A DNA stretch of 64,000 nt from CBDAQA01 sp965247815. GTDB taxonomy: Bacteria; Planctomycetota; Phycisphaerae; Tepidisphaerales; Tepidisphaeraceae. Positions 61,801 through 64,000 of this stretch are shown piece by piece (within the stretch, counting starts at the first letter, position 1; each line of letters opens with the position of its first letter). The stretch is taken from positions 124,001-188,000 of the forward strand of contig CBDFHW010000006.1 in assembly GCA_965247815.1 (NCBI GenBank). Direction: 5' to 3'. Under the pieces are notes generated by a model, which worked only from the letters and a program-made list of their open reading frames with translations, was not told the DNA's origin and ran no database searches. The position numbers and the translations under genes are program-made.

Positions 61801-62020
61801 GGCTCACCGCCTGCTGGATTGTCTTCAGTGGCAATGACTCGGCGGTGCCAACGTTTGCGTCGTTGCCAGTGCTGACGTCGACGTAGTACGTCAAGCCGGT
61901 AAGCAAAATACGAAGTTCGAGCGATTCGGTCGTCGCGCGGTGAGTTGCAGGTTGAATAGGGATTGGAACGCTCGCGTTCGATCGACGCAGGCGAGAGAGA
62001 CGAGTCGAATCGCGGTGCAC
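58817..62020 (-). CDS. Exported parallel beta-helix protein, LEPR-xLL-like and dockerin-like
   Basis: Protein of 1067 residues. TESLELRILLTG (about 31-42) is an LEPR-xLL-type motif. YYVDVSTGNDANVGTAESLP then KTIQQAV is the standard start of a right-handed parallel beta-helix, which continues to about residue 480 with NVIVANAEGGISCNAVEN-type coils; such folds act on or bind polysaccharides. The middle contains ARPPLSAFDVGAYQY, then a beta-sandwich. The C-terminal 150 residues match the module shared with the S8 and Ig-like proteins, ending in DGSDYTQIDYAF and DGSDYTLIDNSF. A 45-residue tail follows. GGAG precedes the start. Confidence 0.88.
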   Translation of the reverse strand: MHRDSTRLSRLRRSNASVPIPIQPATHRATTESLELRILLTGLTYYVDVSTGNDANVGTAESLPLKTIQQAVSLAGSDNAISQSDTIVIHAGVYREMPFVRLNDSGASATDRTVITAAPLPGGGYEPVYINAADPITGTWIQDGNSNRWYLNNFVTPTAGVWVDWSPGNDGAPLAQIGAYTGDDNRDVVGNGPADMTPGTFFGDQADGRLYVWLADGGDPNLHPLEYANRGREIYQPGTLVGGHYVYPRFLDYRGLNLRHDNPYDIIGQDIGCAMYTTNDERLIDMDVQWNGETGVILRDTSQMINCNCSNNGGTGVNGQSTGGRITGGTYDSNWWRNYTTGGGAGIKFISNVPTVYGNVIGVEASFNNGYGIWYDTCFENTALQVISNNYLHDNAHAGIDLEASRNFLVVNNVIVANAEGGISCNAVENAKIYNNTFVGNGGRATIELNDGTRDQGSVYPGTTGMIDISIRNNIVADNYSVYDLDVPTDFTGAEVHDNTSDYNLFYRRGETLHFTTGGDYAAWGRTPSTLSDWQTASGQDLHSVVADPLFLAGGTATGAFVPGADSSALGAGLNLFKDVTNDYAGAARPPLSAFDVGAYQYTGGGVGTPGPVVVNTDPAVWWDDQLPINAAMTQPDSTGNSGPDKFWSWETNHVLSGALALDSGTFPGAHDQYFTGAAPRTIGTNDALFAFVYLDPAHPPAEIQLQWQDASGSWDHRAYWGPDLLHSGVDGTDSQRHIGDLPAVGTWAQLLVPAADVGLSGVTITGFSFDLFNGHAELDKAGNATQKPAWLDPSIQAVWNPADHVLSVTGSARIIADPGADEPMIHAVGPASRVAFESEIDRQFQVGGLNLTGGASAVVARSGVAGDPFVLIVNSQNAPLTIDGSLDLNDNDLVVRGGDLSAITGWVAEGFDAKNGGDWDGPGIRSSAAAADTATTLGAVQPSTTQTIDGQLIGPGDVIVKYTYWGDANLDGQVDGSDYTQIDYAFGGNLTGWANGDFNDDGIVDGSDYTLIDNSFNTQGVRLAPAISLVPAKQSISTSDIKPSRQWWTSKTDPDQILAMAAAPPV

Positions 62021-62384
62021 GCGCGTTTCTCCAGTTCCCTCGATCCTCGATTGTTCTTACCGAAAACAGATCTCCGCAGTCGCAAGAATACGATCTATCT
62101 TATCGAAGCGAATCAGAATGTCATCAGCCCGGCGCGACCAAATTTGATTGCGGAAGCATCCCGGACGAAGTCGCGTAGGGGCGGTGCCCACGCTACGTTA
62201 ATTCGCGCTGCGGTTCGAGCTGCTCCATGGATGAAAGAGAAAGACAGAAAGAGGATTTTCTGGGATACCCTGGGAGACCCTTCCAAGACGCTTTTTACCT
62301 TCAGCAAATCCGCTTGTGCGATGTTCGCATCGTGGCGACGAGTCCCAACGGACTCGAGTTGACGTCCTTCGGCCCCGAAGCGAT
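62021..62384. other. Intergenic region between beta-helix and E2 genes
   Basis: A 364-base gap upstream of the beta-helix gene and downstream of the E2 stop (both genes on the minus strand). It should hold the promoter of the beta-helix gene. I see no gene, tRNA or clear terminator in it. Confidence 0.4.
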
Positions 62385-63782
62385 CTATACCAGCATCAAA
62401 CCCGGCTCTTCGAGCAGCCCTTTGAGCGTCCGCAGGAAATCGGCGGCGACGGCGCCGTCGACGGCGCGGTGGTCGGCGCTGAGCGTCAACGTCAGCATCG
62501 TGCGGATCACGATCTGGTCATTGCGGACGACGGCCCGTTTCTCGGCCGACGCGACGGCGAGAATCGCCACGCTGGGCGGGTTGATGATCGCGCTGAACTC
62601 GCGGACGCCGAACGTCCCTAGATTGCTGACTGTAAATGTCGCGCCGGTCATCTCGTCCTGCTTGAGCCGCTGGGCGCGGGCCCGGTCGATCAGGTCGGCG
62701 CTCTTGGTGCGGATTTCTTTCAATCCCATCTGGTCGATATTTCGGAGCACGGGCACGATCAACCCGTCGGGCAACGCGACGGCAAAGCCAAGGTGCACGT
62801 CACCGAACCGGGTGATCTCGGCTTTGTCGGCCGAATAGTGGGCGTTCAGCGCGGGGTGCTTCAGCAGCGCGACCGTGACGGCCTTGGAGATCAGATCGCC
62901 GATCGACAGGCGGACCTTCTCGGCTTCCAGGCTCGTGTTCAACCGAACGCGCAGGGCCGAGAGTTCTTCGACGTCCACGTCGACGGTTTCGTAAAAGTGC
63001 GGGATGTTCTGCTTGCTGGCCTGCAACCCTTTGGCGATCGCCTGCCGCATCTTCGACAACGGCACGACCTGCTTTTCGCCGCGCGACACGCGGGCCGGGG
63101 CGGCGGGTTTCTCGGGGGCCTTGGATGCTGGCGGTGCCGTCGACACTGACGCGGCGGTCGACTTCACGGGGGCATTGGCGGCGAACGCCAGCACATCCGC
63201 CTGCACGATGCGACCGTTCGGGCCGGAGCCGTGAACCTGTTTGAGATCGACGTTCTTGTCGGCGGCGATTCGGCGGGCGAGCGGGCTGACGATGACGCGG
63301 TCGCCGTTGCCGTTGGTGCCACTGTGACTGGGGACCGGCGGGACGGCGGTCGGTTTTTCGCGGGTCGCCCCGTGACCGACGTCGGCGGATTCGTGCACCT
63401 CGCCGCGAACGGCGGCTTCCAGAGTCGCGACGGGGGCTTGGGGCGCGCTTGTGCTTTGTTCTTGTTTGGCGGACAGGGTCGCTGAAGCGAGCCCGCCGGC
63501 GGTCCCGGTGGTGTATTTCTGTTTGACCTCGGCGGCGGTTTCCTTCGCGCTCGCGAGCACGCCGATCGGTTTACCGACCGCGACCTTGTCACCTTCCTTG
63601 GCCACGATCACCGCGAGCGTTCCGCTGTCGAACGACTCCATCTCCATCACTGCTTTGTCGGTCTCGACCTCGGCGATCTTCTCCCCCGCCGCAACCTTTT
63701 CGCCCTCTTTCTTGAGCCATTTGACGACGGTCCCTTCGGACATCGTGTCCGACAGCTGAGGCATGGTGATTTCGGTTGGCAT
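62385..63782 (-). CDS. pdhC: Dihydrolipoamide acyltransferase (E2) of a 2-oxoacid dehydrogenase complex
   Basis: Protein of 465 residues. The lipoyl domain (1-80) carries the lipoyl Lys43 in ETDKAVMEM. An Ala/Pro/Thr linker leads to the E3-binding domain (about 165-200; SPLARRIAADKNVDLKQVHG). A second linker precedes the acyltransferase domain with the catalytic HRAVDG near residue 430 and DFLRTLKGLLEEP at the end. It transfers the acyl group to CoA. The E1-beta gene lies directly upstream, so pyruvate dehydrogenase is most likely, although a branched-chain enzyme cannot be excluded. Start at 63782 by family N-terminus. Confidence 0.93.
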   Translation of the reverse strand: MPTEITMPQLSDTMSEGTVVKWLKKEGEKVAAGEKIAEVETDKAVMEMESFDSGTLAVIVAKEGDKVAVGKPIGVLASAKETAAEVKQKYTTGTAGGLASATLSAKQEQSTSAPQAPVATLEAAVRGEVHESADVGHGATREKPTAVPPVPSHSGTNGNGDRVIVSPLARRIAADKNVDLKQVHGSGPNGRIVQADVLAFAANAPVKSTAASVSTAPPASKAPEKPAAPARVSRGEKQVVPLSKMRQAIAKGLQASKQNIPHFYETVDVDVEELSALRVRLNTSLEAEKVRLSIGDLISKAVTVALLKHPALNAHYSADKAEITRFGDVHLGFAVALPDGLIVPVLRNIDQMGLKEIRTKSADLIDRARAQRLKQDEMTGATFTVSNLGTFGVREFSAIINPPSVAILAVASAEKRAVVRNDQIVIRTMLTLTLSADHRAVDGAVAADFLRTLKGLLEEPGLMLV

Positions 63783-63791
63783 GGTTGCGCG

Positions 63792-63880
63792 GGAAGTTGT
63801 TAGTTGGTAGTTGGTAGTTGTTAGTAAGAGAGACCGTGGCCCTTCTTCACTAACAACTACCAACTACCAACTACCAACTC
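63792..63880. repeat. Large inverted repeat of TAGTTGGTAGT units
   Basis: GTTGTTAGTTGGTAGTTGGT (from 63792) is mirrored by ACCAACTACCAACTA-type sequence at about 63850-63880. It fills the 105-base gap between the E1-beta and E2 genes of the same operon. Short tandem units (TAGTTGG) make up both arms. Confidence 0.8.
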
Positions 63881-63887
63881 TCTTCTC

Positions 63888-64000
63888 CTATCGGTAACAG
63901 ACTTCCTTAACAGACGTCACGATCCGGTCGACGCTGGGCATCATCGCCTCTTCGAGGTAATGATTGAAGGGGACGGGGATCTCGTCGCTGTGCACGTATT
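63888..64000 (-). CDS. pdhB: 2-oxoacid dehydrogenase E1 beta subunit, C-terminal fragment
   Basis: Only the last 37 codons are inside the window; the gene continues beyond 64000. The translated end reads YVHSDEIPVPFNHYLEEAMM and then PSVDRIVTSVKEVCYR before TAG at 63888-63890. This is the usual C-terminus of the transketolase-like beta subunit (pattern D.P.P.N..LE....P....I...V..V.YR). It precedes the E2 gene on the same strand, so it is part of the same operon. Confidence 0.85.
   Translation of the reverse strand, partial: YVHSDEIPVPFNHYLEEAMMPSVDRIVTSVKEVCYR

Overview
This is a GC-rich bacterial chromosome segment that most likely comes from a planctomycete (Planctomycetota, Phycisphaerae side). 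The evidence is a cluster of lineage-typical signatures: LEPR-xLL-like N-termini on four large exported proteins, three PEP-CTERM-type C-termini, dockerin/EF-hand-like pairs, a pseudopilin with an H-X9-DG C-terminus, DUF1080 and PA14/cytochrome c proteins, an Uma2 endonuclease, an mreB gene and a WD40 repeat membrane protein. The order-level placement is inference. No phage, integrase, transposase or CRISPR array was seen.

Layout. 0.1-7.4 kb: DEAD-box RNA helicase, a WD40 membrane protein (-), three small or exported proteins, and an unusual zinc-ribbon / L7-L12-like / NHL membrane protein. 7.5-23.4 kb: a surface-protein region with a subtilisin-like protease, a TPR-sulfotransferase, an LEPR-type protein, two PEP-CTERM proteins and a 1664-residue Ig-like giant. 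23.4-31.6 kb: pseudopilin, a three-gene phosphorelay operon (CHASE3 kinase, single-domain regulator, REC-kinase-REC hybrid), a second sulfotransferase, a frameshifted lipoprotein gene, tRNA-Glu and two unknowns. 32-45 kb: a CrtC/AttH-like protein, then a sugar locus (Rbs-type ABC importer interrupted by an Uma2 gene, two DUF1080 proteins, a nucleotidyltransferase pair, a five-heme-motif cytochrome). 45-50.8 kb: methyltransferase, PhoU, PstB, a 33-residue membrane peptide, a C45 acyltransferase-like lipoprotein, a Bax-inhibitor-1 family protein and a small membrane protein. 51-56.6 kb: mreB, a cold-shock protein, lptB and a MacB/LolD-type export system. 56.7-64 kb: a repeat PEP-CTERM protein, a parallel beta-helix LEPR/dockerin protein, and the E2 and E1-beta genes of a 2-oxoacid dehydrogenase.

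How the genes work together. The ABC importer, the two DUF1080 (3-keto-glycoside hydrolase type) proteins and the exported multiheme cytochrome c look like one periplasmic route for oxidising, cleaving and importing sugars; this is inference from co-orientation and family function. The large exported proteins share N-terminal and C-terminal modules, suggesting one export and attachment route. Two sulfotransferases could modify surface molecules, and one is likely co-transcribed with an LEPR-type protein. pstB, phoU and the small peptide gene are on one strand, but the other pst genes are not here.

The most striking unexplained signal is an interspersed element of about 85 bp with two GC-rich hairpins. 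It occurs five times in the window (about 1.9, 24.6, 31.8, 49.3 and 51.0 kb), every time between two convergently transcribed genes and never in tandem or divergent gaps. A second, unrelated 23-bp repeat has five copies. One pair of these lies at the start of a DUF1080 gene and appears to supply part of its signal peptide.
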